A stretch of DNA of 64,000 bases from assembly GCA_900757495.1 (NCBI GenBank), contig CAAENX010000005.1, forward strand, positions 12,490-76,489, read 5' to 3'. Position 1 is the stretch's first letter; each line of letters begins with the position of its first letter. This DNA comes from an uncultured Collinsella sp. GTDB taxonomy: Bacteria; Actinomycetota; Coriobacteriia; Coriobacteriales; Coriobacteriaceae. The translations under genes were made by a program, and so were the position numbers. The notes under the pieces are model-generated. The model did no database searches, had not been told where the DNA came from, and saw only the letters and a list, made by a program, of their open reading frames with translations. Of this stretch, positions 1 through 7,678 are shown piece after piece.

Positions 1-2
1 AG

Positions 3-107
3 CCGATCTTCTTCTACAACATGAGCTGCGAGCTGCGCGCCGCCCGCGGCAAGGTGTTCGACCACAGCCCCGAGGTTCGTCGCTACATGGGCGTTGAGCA
101 GTACTAA
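3..107 (+). CDS. C-terminal fragment of an unidentified protein
   Basis: An open frame enters from the left edge and ends in TAA at 105-107, giving about 34 residues that finish in RRYMGVEQY. The codon usage matches the neighbouring genes (G/C at third positions), so this looks like the true end of a gene whose body is outside the window. I do not recognise the family from this tail. A 13-bp hairpin follows shortly after the stop, consistent with the end of a transcription unit. Confidence 0.6.
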   Translation, partial: PIFFYNMSCELRAARGKVFDHSPEVRRYMGVEQY

Positions 108-131
108 GTAGCGGGGAAAGCGAACTTTTAC

Positions 132-162
132 GACGGGGCCTTCGCCAAACGAGGGTCCCGTC
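132..162 (+). terminator. Hairpin after first gene, weak terminator
   Basis: A 13-bp stem (132-144 with 150-162, two G-U pairs, loop CCAAA) lies 25 nt after the preceding stop codon. It lacks a downstream T run, so it may be a Rho-assisted end or an RNA-stabilising hairpin rather than an intrinsic terminator. Confidence 0.4.
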
Positions 163-219
163 TGCGTCGCGGCACCCCGTCCCAGCTGTCGAATAATGAA
201 GTCAAATGCTTTTCCCCAG

Positions 220-358
220 AAGTGAACGACCTATTTTGGATCCCTGAAGCATCCGCACTTTTTGGTGCCAAAACCGCAGGTAAATCTCGACGAAATCGCA
301 GGAAATGGCGTCTGAAAAGTGTCGATGCTTCGGGGGTCCGATTTTGCTCGCTCACTTT
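220..358. repeat. Large imperfect inverted repeat, 44-bp arms
   Basis: Arms 220-263 and 315-358 are inverted copies sharing AAGTGA, GGA-CCC and GAAGCATC blocks with roughly three quarters of positions matching, separated by about 50 bp. The 108-490 gap holds this element and the lactate dehydrogenase terminator; I see no gene in it. Confidence 0.6.
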
Positions 359-404
359 GCGGGAAAAGTATTAGACCTGAATCTGCGAGCGTGTCGCGTG
401 AGCC

Positions 405-445
405 AAAAAAGCGGGCCGCGCCGATGGGTTTCCGGCGCGGCCCGC
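405..445 (-). terminator. Rho-independent terminator of the hydroxyacid dehydrogenase
   Basis: Perfect 12-bp arms 411-422 and 434-445 (GCGGGCCGCGCC and its complement) are followed on the minus strand by a run of T (AAAAAA at 405-410 on plus). It lies 46 nt after the stop of the minus-strand gene at 491. Confidence 0.85.
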
Positions 446-490
446 GCTGCATTGCATCCGTGTGGGCGGAGTGTCGCGTCGGCCGGCGGC

Positions 491-1468
491 CTACTTTGCG
501 TCGTCGGCCTCGGCATCCCACCAGTCGAGCTGGGCGATGTTGTCGCGGATGTGCTGGCAGCTCTTGTGGAAGCCCTCGAGCTCGTACTCGGACAGGTCGA
601 GCGTGTAGACCTCCTCGACGCCCTCGGCGCCGATCACGCACGGCAGGGAGGTGAAGATGCCCTCCTCGCCATACTGGCCGGTCATGAGCGTGGAGGCGGA
701 AAGCACGGCGTGCTCGTTGTGCAGAACGGCAGCGCAGACGCGCGCGGCGGAGTTGGCGACGGCGTACTCGGTGCACTGCTTGCCCTGGTAGGTTACGTAG
801 CCGCCCTTGCGCGCGAGCTCCTCGACCTCCATGTGGTCAAAGGCGTACTTGTCGGGGTTCTCGGCCTGGAGCTCGTTGAGGCTCTTGCCGGCGATGGTCG
901 CGGCCTTAAAGGCAGCCAGTTGGCTAAAGCCGTGCTCGCCGATCATGTAGGCGTCGATGGACTTGGGGCTCACGCCGACCTTCTTGGAGATCTCGGTGCG
1001 CAGACGGGCGGAGTCCAGGCCGCAGCCCGAGCCGATGATCTTCTTGGGATCGTAGCCGGTCAGGTGCCACAGCTCGGTGCACACGACGTCGCAGGGGTTG
1101 GAGATGCTCACAAAGATGCCGTCAAAGCCGGCGTCGACGATGCGCTTGGCAAAGGTGCGGGCAGCGTCGGTGGTAAAGAACAGCTCGCCGTCGCGGTTGC
1201 CGGCGGCCAGCGCGACCTTGCCGGCGGCGTTGACGATGACGTCGCAGCAGGCCAGCTCCTCGTAGTGGTCGTAGCAGTTGACGATCTTGGTGTTGTACGG
1301 GACAAACGAAAGGGAGTCGCGCAGGTCCTGGACCTCGGATGTCACCTTGGTCTCGTTGATATCGCACAGGTACAGCTCATCGGCAATGCCCTGCATAAGC
1401 AGGCTGTTGGCGACATGTGCTCCTACGTGGCCCTGGCCGACCACACCGATCTTACGCGTCTGGTACAT
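491..1468 (-). CDS. L-2-hydroxyacid dehydrogenase (L-lactate / L-2-hydroxyisocaproate type)
   Basis: A 325-residue member of the LDH/MDH superfamily, cytosolic, NAD-dependent, interconverting 2-oxoacids and L-2-hydroxyacids. The N-terminus has the Rossmann glycine motif (GVVGQGHVG, about residues 7-15), then NAAGKVALAAGN, the NPCDVV segment and the catalytic-histidine motif IGEHG. The loop after NAAG resembles L-2-hydroxyisocaproate dehydrogenases, which lack the Gln-Pro-Gly of classical LDH, so a bulky branched or aromatic 2-oxoacid is plausible (inference). The start at 1468 is chosen because AAAGGA lies 7 nt upstream. It is divergent from metA and ends at its own terminator. Confidence 0.85.
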   Translation of the reverse strand: MYQTRKIGVVGQGHVGAHVANSLLMQGIADELYLCDINETKVTSEVQDLRDSLSFVPYNTKIVNCYDHYEELACCDVIVNAAGKVALAAGNRDGELFFTTDAARTFAKRIVDAGFDGIFVSISNPCDVVCTELWHLTGYDPKKIIGSGCGLDSARLRTEISKKVGVSPKSIDAYMIGEHGFSQLAAFKAATIAGKSLNELQAENPDKYAFDHMEVEELARKGGYVTYQGKQCTEYAVANSAARVCAAVLHNEHAVLSASTLMTGQYGEEGIFTSLPCVIGAEGVEEVYTLDLSEYELEGFHKSCQHIRDNIAQLDWWDAEADDAK

Positions 1469-1679
1469 ATATGTATCCTTTCGGCCGAGTTTTTCGCGTC
1501 GAACCATTGTAGCGTCCTGCCGTCACTTTGCTAGGCTAAAGCGTCGTAGATTTTTGGGACATGCGTTAATCTCTACTTTTGGAGTGATTTGGGCCGCTGA
1601 TGGCATCGCTGGGCGATGTGCTCGCGCGGATGGGGCCGCTCGTTGTACCATAGCTGCAACTGACTCGTAAGGAGCATCC

Positions 1680-2606
1680 ATGCCCATTCGCATCCCCGAC
1701 GCCCTCCCTGCTGCCGCGCAGCTCGAGAGCGAGAACATCTTTGTCATGACCGAGTACCGCGCGCTGCACCAGGACATCCGTCCGCTGCGCGTGCTCATCC
1801 TCAACCTCATGCCCACCAAAATCGCCACCGAGACGCAGATCATGCGCAAGCTCTCCAACACGCCGCTGCAGGTGGAGGTGGACCTGCTGCGCACCAAGAC
1901 GCACGAGGCCACGCACGTAAGCGCCGGCCACCTGGAGACGTTCTACCGCACGTTCGACGACATCCGCGACATCCACTACGACGGCCTGATCATCACGGGC
2001 GCGCCGGTGGAGCAGATGCCGTTCGAAGAGGTCGACTACTGGCCCGAACTCTGCCAGATCATGGACTGGTCCACCACGCACGTGCACTCTACGCTGCACA
2101 TTTGCTGGGGCGCACAGGCGGGCCTGTATCACCACTACGGTATTCAGAAGTACGACCTGCCGGCAAAGGCGAGCGGCGTGTTTGAGCACCGGCTCGTCAA
2201 GCCGCAAAGCCCACTGGTCCGCGGTTTTGACGACCGTTTCTATGCCGTGCACTCGCGCAACACCGATGTGCGCCGCGAGGACGTGGAGGCCGAGCCGCAG
2301 CTTGAGGTCGTGGCCGTGTCCGACGAGGTGGGCCTGTATATTGTCAAGTCGACCGACAGCCGCCGCTTCTTTGTCTTTGGCCACCCCGAGTACGATACCG
2401 ACACGTTGCGCCTGGAGTACGAGCGCGACGTGAAGCGCGGGCTCAACCCTCAGGTGCCGGCGCATTACTTCCCGGGCGACGATCCCGCCGCCGAGCCGCG
2501 TAACGTCTGGCGCAGCCAGGCTCAGCTGCTCTACACCAACTGGCTCAACTATTACGTCTACCAGACCACGCCCTACGACCTAGCCCGCGCCGGCGAGGAG
2601 CACTAG
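1680..2606 (+). CDS. metA: Homoserine O-acyltransferase, predicted acetyl-CoA specific
   Basis: A 308-residue MetA-family enzyme that acylates homoserine in methionine biosynthesis. The catalytic Cys142 (HICWGAQAG), His235 and Glu237 (FGHPEYD) are present at the family's standard positions. Residue 111, which in the family sets the acyl donor, is Glu (TGAPVEQM) rather than Gly, predicting O-acetyl- instead of O-succinyl-homoserine. Start ATG has TAAGGAG 5 nt upstream. A TACCAT -10-like hexamer lies upstream; I see no SAM riboswitch. The gene stands alone between a divergent dehydrogenase and a convergent cyclo-ligase. Confidence 0.95.
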   Translation: MPIRIPDALPAAAQLESENIFVMTEYRALHQDIRPLRVLILNLMPTKIATETQIMRKLSNTPLQVEVDLLRTKTHEATHVSAGHLETFYRTFDDIRDIHYDGLIITGAPVEQMPFEEVDYWPELCQIMDWSTTHVHSTLHICWGAQAGLYHHYGIQKYDLPAKASGVFEHRLVKPQSPLVRGFDDRFYAVHSRNTDVRREDVEAEPQLEVVAVSDEVGLYIVKSTDSRRFFVFGHPEYDTDTLRLEYERDVKRGLNPQVPAHYFPGDDPAAEPRNVWRSQAQLLYTNWLNYYVYQTTPYDLARAGEEH

Positions 2607-2648
2607 ACTGCGATGGTGCTGCTGTAGCCGTGGCTGATGTGGCGGCGA

Positions 2649-3245
2649 TTAGGCGCTGATGATGTTGGGCAGCGACAGGTCGTGGGCATCGGTGGGGATG
2701 TGGTCGACGCGCTGTTCGTCAAAGGCGATGCCGACGATTTGACATACGGGCGAGAGCATGGGCAGGTAGCGGTCATAGCAGCCGCCGCCGTAGCCCAGGC
2801 GTGCGCCGGCGCGGTCGAAGGCTACGAGCGGCACGACGATCATGTCGAGAGCTTCGGCAGGCACGATAGGGAAGCGGCCGCTGTCGATGTCCGTGGCCGC
2901 GAAGGTCCGCGTGGGGTGGGCGATAAACGGCGCCGCGGACGCATCGCCGACGGCAACTGCCCGCATGCACATGCGCTGGCCACAAGCTGCGGCGTCTGTT
3001 GCCGAGAGCATGCATGGATAGGCCACGCGCCAGCCGCGTTTGGCGGCAGCCGCGGCAAACGCGGCTGGGTCGACTTCGGAACCCATCGCGGCATAGACGG
3101 CAACGGTGCGCGGTGCCGCGGCACCCGAGCTGCCCAGCAACTCAACAAGCCGCGCGCAAATGACAGCAGACTTCGCCGCCCGAACATCCAAATCAAGAGC
3201 ATCGCGCCGAGCAATCATCGCCCGCCGCAACTCAGCCTTGTCCAT
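2649..3245 (-). CDS. 5-formyltetrahydrofolate cyclo-ligase
   Basis: A 198-residue enzyme converting 5-formyl-THF to 5,10-methenyl-THF with ATP, part of one-carbon metabolism in the cytosol. The family signature appears at residues 150-160 (LGYGGGCYDRY), and the basic N-terminal ALRRAM/RRDAL helix is typical. The start at 3245 is preceded by GAAGGAG with 6-nt spacing; an upstream in-frame Met has no ribosome binding site. It lies convergent to metA and downstream of the hicAB pair and a repeat element, and is probably transcribed on its own. Confidence 0.92.
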   Translation of the reverse strand: MDKAELRRAMIARRDALDLDVRAAKSAVICARLVELLGSSGAAAPRTVAVYAAMGSEVDPAAFAAAAAKRGWRVAYPCMLSATDAAACGQRMCMRAVAVGDASAAPFIAHPTRTFAATDIDSGRFPIVPAEALDMIVVPLVAFDRAGARLGYGGGCYDRYLPMLSPVCQIVGIAFDEQRVDHIPTDAHDLSLPNIISA

Positions 3246-3261
3246 CCCGGCTCCTTCTCCC

Positions 3262-3314
3262 AAACCTACCAAAAAGGGACAGGTTTATTTTGGCAGGTTT
3301 TATCTGGGCAAATG
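3262..3314. repeat. Dispersed repeat AAACCTACCAAAAAGGGACA, copy A
   Basis: A 50-bp segment matches, with three differences, the inverted copy at 61437-61486. Here only one arm is present. It sits between the cyclo-ligase start and the hicB end. Confidence 0.8.
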
Positions 3315-3317
3315 TCG

Positions 3318-3362
3318 AAACCACCACGAGGGTGCAGTTCACTGCCTCCTTCGTGGTGGTTT
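3318..3362 (-). terminator. Hairpin ending the hicAB transcript
   Basis: Perfect 12-bp outer arms AAACCACCACGA / TCGTGGTGGTTT enclose a second short stem. It is 18 nt after the hicB stop. There is no strong T run, so terminator function is inferred. Confidence 0.55.
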
Positions 3363-3379
3363 GTGCCTATGCGATAACG

Positions 3380-3709
3380 CTACAACGCTGCGGCGATTGC
3401 TTCGGTCACAAACTTATTGAGTGACTCGCCCTTCTTTGCCGCTGCCAGCGCCGCCTGTTTGTGGAGCTCAGAGCCCGTTCTTACGTTGAACGAGCCCTTA
3501 AAAGCCTGCTCGGGCTCTTTGCCCTTCTCGGCGCAAAACTCAAGGTAATCGTCGACGGCGTCGTGGAAGCATTGCTCCACTTCTTCAGCCGTGGAGCCTT
3601 CAAATACGATTGCGTCTCTAATGCCGGCGACCATACCTGTTAGTACACGCTGCTCGGCATCGAACTCGACTGGGGCGAAATAGCCCTTGTATGCCAAAAC
3701 GTTACTCAT
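3380..3709 (-). CDS. hicB: HicB-family antitoxin
   Basis: A 109-residue HicB protein: an N-terminal degenerate RNase H-like domain (YKGYFAPVEFDAEQRVLTGMV) and a C-terminal ribbon-helix-helix segment (FNVRTGSELHKQAALAAAKKGESLNKFVTEAI) for operator DNA binding. It should neutralise HicA and autorepress. The start at 3709 is chosen over an upstream Met because GGAGG lies 5 nt before it, and its ATG overlaps the hicA stop as ATGAGTAA, implying translational coupling. Toxin first, antitoxin second is the usual hicAB order. Confidence 0.9.
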   Translation of the reverse strand: MSNVLAYKGYFAPVEFDAEQRVLTGMVAGIRDAIVFEGSTAEEVEQCFHDAVDDYLEFCAEKGKEPEQAFKGSFNVRTGSELHKQAALAAAKKGESLNKFVTEAIAAAL

Positions 3710-3965
3710 GACTGCCTCCGACATCCTGCAGAAATCGAACGATGTTTCGAATGGTCCCCGCTGTCAATTCGTCAGATGGATGAGGCGCGTGCATCACGAA
3801 CATCCTGCCATCTGAGGGCCTGTAGAAGCGAACGCGCGATCCGGATGTCTTGCCTTTGCTGTCCATTTCAAAGCCATATGAGGCCATGACTTTTAAAAAA
3901 TCGGCATACCGATACGTCGAAGGGCAGCTAAACAGTTGGGCGATGAGTTTATCGGCTCGAGTCAT
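3702..3965 (-). CDS. hicA: HicA-family mRNA interferase toxin
   Basis: An 87-residue small basic protein with the HicA double-stranded-RNA-binding fold pattern: a GSRVRFYRPSDGRMF strand-turn-strand segment followed by the MHAPHP motif carrying the predicted catalytic His and TAGTIRNIVRFL helix. HicA cleaves mRNA in the cytosol to arrest growth. The sequence lacks the common GSHH doublet (GSRV here), a minor divergence. It is the promoter-proximal gene of the pair, with two candidate promoters upstream. Confidence 0.85.
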   Translation of the reverse strand: MTRADKLIAQLFSCPSTYRYADFLKVMASYGFEMDSKGKTSGSRVRFYRPSDGRMFVMHAPHPSDELTAGTIRNIVRFLQDVGGSHE

Positions 3966-3981
3966 CTCGCCTCACATTCTG

Positions 3982-4017
3982 CAACTATATTCTAGTTGTA
4001 ATTTAAGTCCGATGCAA
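3982..4017 (-). promoter_or_regulatory. hicAB promoter P1 with palindromic operator
   Basis: On the minus strand TTGCAT (-35, plus 4012-4017) and TAGAAT (-10, plus 3989-3994) are separated by 17 nt. The -10 is embedded in the palindrome CAACT-N7-AGTTG (3982-3998), a likely HicB operator for autorepression. Confidence 0.7.
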
Positions 4018-4025
4018 ACACTCAT

Positions 4026-4061
4026 AATATAGAACATGTGTACGTATAGAACAAGTGTTCG
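4026..4061 (-). promoter_or_regulatory. hicAB upstream promoter P2 with two LexA-like boxes
   Basis: On the minus strand CGAAC-ACTT-GTTCT (plus 4048-4061) fits the Gram-positive SOS box CGAAC-N4-GTTC. A second box with one arm mismatch (CGTAC-ACAT-GTTCT) lies at 4031-4044, 17 bp away. TTGTTC (4049-4054) and TATATT (4026-4031), 17 nt apart, form a promoter covered by both boxes. Confidence 0.55.
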
Positions 4062-4133
4062 AATCACCACTGAGAAAGGGGACAGGCACCTTTGTGGTGG
4101 TCTGTGCTGTGGAGTGGGCGTCTGCGGCAGTTC

Positions 4134-4271
4134 GTCTCGATCTGTAATAGTAACTCGGCAAAATTGGACCCAGTTGTTACAGATTGAGACAAAGAGCTGG
4201 TGCCGTTCGGGAACGTCTCGATTTGTAACATCTGGAGCCGATATTGCCGTCTAGATGTTACAGATTGAGAC
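4134..4271. repeat. Two tandem 57-bp palindromes (GTCTCGAT...GATTGAGAC)
   Basis: Units 4134-4190 and 4215-4271 are each exactly 57 bp, start with GTCTCGAT(C/T)TGTAA and end with GTTACAGATTGAGAC, with unrelated central loops. They lie in the 4062-4359 gap, which otherwise contains only the terminator of the next gene. Confidence 0.8.
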
Positions 4272-4312
4272 AAGCCGCCGCGGTGGGCTGCGCCGCCTCG
4301 CCCAAGCCGCAG

Positions 4313-4353
4313 AAAAAAGGTAGATTTTCGGGCATGTCCCAAAAATCTACCTT
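4313..4353 (-). terminator. Rho-independent terminator of the M16C protease
   Basis: On the minus strand AAGGTAGATTTT pairs with AAAATCTACCTT (plus a 3-bp inner stem) and is followed by TTTTTTC. It begins 6 nt after the stop of the protease gene. Confidence 0.9.
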
Positions 4354-4359
4354 GGTGCC

Positions 4360-7300
4360 TTAGCCCAGCAGGTCGACTACGTTGAAGTTGGCGTTGCTCT
4401 TGGCGATGACGTCTCGGCCGCCAAAGACACAGGTTGGCGACTCGGCTGCGATGCGCGTCACATCGGCGCCGAGCGAGCGCAGCTCAGCGGGTGTGGCGGC
4501 GAGCATCTGGGCGCGACGCTCCTCGCGTGCGTGCGGATCGAGCCCGGCCAAGTAGGTCGTGTTGCGGCGCTTGGTGAGCGCGTACGGCTTCACCGGCGCG
4601 TCCATGCCGCTCACGCAGCTCACGATAAAGCCCTCAAAGGCAGCCTCGTCGGGCTCAAAGCTGCCAAGCCATGCACCCGCGCGCTCCACGCGCTCAATCG
4701 AAGGATCGATCGCCGGGTCACGGTAGGTGTAGAACGCCGCCTGACGCTCGCCGGCTGCGCGGAATCCGCAGCCGTACGCACCGCCCTTCACGCGAATCTC
4801 GTTCCACAGGTAATCGTAGGAGAGCGCGTTGGCGGCCACGGCCCAAGCGCCTGTCACGTCAATGCCCAGGCGACGCGGATCGCACGCACGCGCGGCAAAG
4901 CAGATGTCGCTGGGGATGCCGAAAGCCTCGTGGCGGTCGCGCGGCTCCGGCACCACGAGCGTGCCGCTGGCAGCGCCGTCGCCCGCGCCAAGCTCCAGGT
5001 CGCCCGCGGCATCCCAGTACGTGTCAAAGTCCTCGTCGCTGCCGGTAAAGCTCGCCATGCAGCCATCGGCCACAAAGATACGCTCCGCCAGCTCGGCAAG
5101 CTTGGCGCGCAGGTCGTCCAGGCGCTCGTCAAAGTGGTCGAGCAGATCGCGCAGGAACAGATAGAAATCCACGCCCGAAAGCTGCTCACGCACCACGGCC
5201 GAAGGCGAGCTGTAGCTCATCGCGCGACAGAGCGCCGCCGAGTGTCCGTTGTTGATAAAGCCCTGCTCAAGCCCAATGCGAATCTGCGTGAGCACGTCGC
5301 GAACGCGGTCGGCGTCGGCGTCCGCCAGCAGTGTGCTCGACCACACCTCGCGCGGCAGGCTTGCCAGCGCATCGATCTTCTCGGACAGGGCGCCGGCGCT
5401 CACCAGCAGGTAGGGGCGCACGCCGTCCACTTCGGGCTGCGTCATGACTTCGGTCGTAAAGCTCAAAAAGCCGAGCTTGCCAGCGAGCAAGTTGTCGAGT
5501 TCCTCGGCCGAGTGCTCGCGCGTGGGCAGCTGCTTAAGCAGGCGGCAGAGCAGTGTCACATAGGGCAGGTCCTCAAACGCGACGAAGCTCAGGTCGAAAT
5601 ACTGCATGGCGTAGGCCAGACGGTTGGTGGGGATGCCGTGGCGCAGGCAGGGGATGGGCGCGGTCGTGTCCACGATCAGCGGCGGCTCGGGGCGCGCCTC
5701 GCCAATGTCGGACACGCGCAGGCGCGGCAGCGTGGCCTCGGCCTCGGGCGTGTCTTCCGCCTCCTGCGCGGCACGCAGCGCGGTCGTGCGCTCGACCACG
5801 TCGGCCAGCTCGGCATCGGTCATGGCATCGCGCTTGGCTGCCAGCTCGGCGGCCTCGGCACCCTCCGAACCCTCGGCAGCGTCTACCGGAACCAGCTCGA
5901 CCAGCGCCATGTGGTCGTTTTCCAGCACGAGCTCGCGCAGCAGGTCCTCAAAGTAGCTACCGTCCAGCTCGCCGCGCAGCTCCTCGTACACCGGGCCGTA
6001 CTTGAGCGCCAGCGTCGCGGCATCATCATCGTAGAGCCAGGTGCTCAGCGCATCGCACGCAATGGCCACGCCGTCGGCGATGCCATAGTCGCGCTGGCGC
6101 AGGTCGTACTCGTTGCTGCTGATGATGGCTTCCAGGCGCTCGCGCGGAACGCCGTGCTCACACAGGTCGCGGCAGGCGTCCTGGAACACGCGGCGCAGCT
6201 CGCGCGCTACGCCGGGCTGCGCGTTCTGCAACATGATGAGCTCGTAGGGCTGCAGGCACTCGGCCGCGGTGTAGCTCACCACGTTGCCGCCCAGGCCGGC
6301 GGCCAGAATGGCCTTCTTAACCGGCGCCTCGTTGGAGCCCAGCAGCGCCTCGAACAGGATGTCCGCCGCGATCGTGCGCTTGCGGTCGAGCGCGCTGCCC
6401 AGAACAAGGCCCAGGCCCACCAGGGCGTTCTCGGGCGTGGTGGCCATCTCGACGCGCTCATACTCGCAGGTCACAGGCGCCTGCACGTCCAGCGGATTGG
6501 GCGCCAGCGCGGACGGGTCCTCGCCGGCGGCGACGGCAGCGTCCATGCGGCGGCTTGCGGCACTCGACTGCGACAGATAGCGCTCGTCCAAAAAGGCCAG
6601 GGCGCGGTCCACGTCCAGGTCGCCGTAGAGCGTGATGTAGGAGTTGGAGGGGTTGTAGTGGCGCGCGTGCGTGTCCAGGAACTGCTCGTAGGTGAGCGCC
6701 GGAATCGCGCGCGGGTCGCCGCCGCTCTCGTGCGCATAGGCGGTGTCGGGATAGAGCGCGGCGTTGACGGCGTCGTCCAGCACGCTCATGGGGTCGGACA
6801 GCGCACCCTTCATCTCGTTGAACACCACGCCGTTATAGCGCAGCGTGCCCTCGCGCAGGCTCGCGGAGCCGCCGTCGCCCTCGTCTTCGGCGCCCTCCGG
6901 CAGGTCCAGCTCGTAGTGCCAGCCCTCCTGCTCAAAAATAGTGGGCTTGGTATAGATGGCCGGGTTGAACACCGCGTCCAGGTACACGTCCATCAGGTTG
7001 TACAGATCCTGCTCGTTGGTGGTGGCAACGGGGTAGATGGTTTTGTCGGGGTAGGTCATGGCGTTGAGGAACGTCTGCATGGAGCTCTTGATCAGATCGA
7101 CGAATGGCTCCTTGACGGGGAATTTGGCCGACCCGCACAGCACCGAGTGCTCAAGAATATGGAACACGCCGGTGGAATCGGCCGGCGGCGTCTTAAAGGC
7201 AATGGCAAAGGCCTTGTTTTCGTCGTCGCATGCCAGGTACAGCAGGCGAGCGCCCGAGGCGGTGTGGCGTAGCACGTAGGCGTCCGAGTCGAGCTCGGGC

Positions 7301-7398
7301 ACGGTCTCGCAGCGCTCGACGGCAAAGCCGTGACAGGTAGTGCCGGGCACCAGCAGTGCGGCGGCAGCGGCGCGCGGGTCGGTTGAGGTGGTGTGCAT
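4360..7398 (-). CDS. M16C metalloprotease (presequence-protease / PreP-like, insulinase superfamily)
   Basis: A 1012-residue zinc peptidase of the pitrilysin superfamily, the usual size for the PreP/Cym1 branch with two M16 halves joined by a hairpin linker. The inverted zinc motif HxxEH is at residues 80-84 (HILEH), followed by the family segment VKEPFVDLIKSSMQTF and, further on, YNGVVFNEMKG. The C-terminal half contains KGGAYGCGF typical of the inactive domain. It lacks a signal peptide, so it probably degrades short peptides in the cytosol. The start at 7398 has AAAGGAG 8 nt upstream; the longer frame upstream has none. Confidence 0.92.
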   Translation of the reverse strand: MHTTSTDPRAAAAALLVPGTTCHGFAVERCETVPELDSDAYVLRHTASGARLLYLACDDENKAFAIAFKTPPADSTGVFHILEHSVLCGSAKFPVKEPFVDLIKSSMQTFLNAMTYPDKTIYPVATTNEQDLYNLMDVYLDAVFNPAIYTKPTIFEQEGWHYELDLPEGAEDEGDGGSASLREGTLRYNGVVFNEMKGALSDPMSVLDDAVNAALYPDTAYAHESGGDPRAIPALTYEQFLDTHARHYNPSNSYITLYGDLDVDRALAFLDERYLSQSSAASRRMDAAVAAGEDPSALAPNPLDVQAPVTCEYERVEMATTPENALVGLGLVLGSALDRKRTIAADILFEALLGSNEAPVKKAILAAGLGGNVVSYTAAECLQPYELIMLQNAQPGVARELRRVFQDACRDLCEHGVPRERLEAIISSNEYDLRQRDYGIADGVAIACDALSTWLYDDDAATLALKYGPVYEELRGELDGSYFEDLLRELVLENDHMALVELVPVDAAEGSEGAEAAELAAKRDAMTDAELADVVERTTALRAAQEAEDTPEAEATLPRLRVSDIGEARPEPPLIVDTTAPIPCLRHGIPTNRLAYAMQYFDLSFVAFEDLPYVTLLCRLLKQLPTREHSAEELDNLLAGKLGFLSFTTEVMTQPEVDGVRPYLLVSAGALSEKIDALASLPREVWSSTLLADADADRVRDVLTQIRIGLEQGFINNGHSAALCRAMSYSSPSAVVREQLSGVDFYLFLRDLLDHFDERLDDLRAKLAELAERIFVADGCMASFTGSDEDFDTYWDAAGDLELGAGDGAASGTLVVPEPRDRHEAFGIPSDICFAARACDPRRLGIDVTGAWAVAANALSYDYLWNEIRVKGGAYGCGFRAAGERQAAFYTYRDPAIDPSIERVERAGAWLGSFEPDEAAFEGFIVSCVSGMDAPVKPYALTKRRNTTYLAGLDPHAREERRAQMLAATPAELRSLGADVTRIAAESPTCVFGGRDVIAKSNANFNVVDLLG

Positions 7399-7678
7399 AT
7401 GCAGTCTCCTTTGACGCCCCAGCGGGGGCGAATCGAGTCGAATCCTCGAGAGTATACCCATATGGGGCCGTGGCTCTGCGATGAACTGAAGACGATGTGG
7501 GTGGACTAGCCTAACTAGGTTGATAACGAATGCCGCGGGTAGCCGCTGCACCCCGCTAAAGTGAAATAACACCCCGTTTACCGAATCATTTAGGAAATAT
7601 ATGGACTCCTAAAAAGTTCTAATACAATATAAGTCATCTATCTATAAACTGCTGACTCCTTGCAAAGGTATGGTTGAT

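Noticed and set aside
305..1534. Open frame of 409 codons on the plus strand opposite the hydroxyacid dehydrogenase
   Set aside because: Antisense artefact of high GC third positions; the minus-strand frame encodes a recognisable dehydrogenase.
4531..7272. Very long open frame on the plus strand (913 codons) opposite the M16C protease
   Set aside because: It is the antisense shadow of a GC-rich gene: repetitive Val/Ala/Arg/His composition, no domain, no ribosome binding site. The minus-strand protein has clear motifs.
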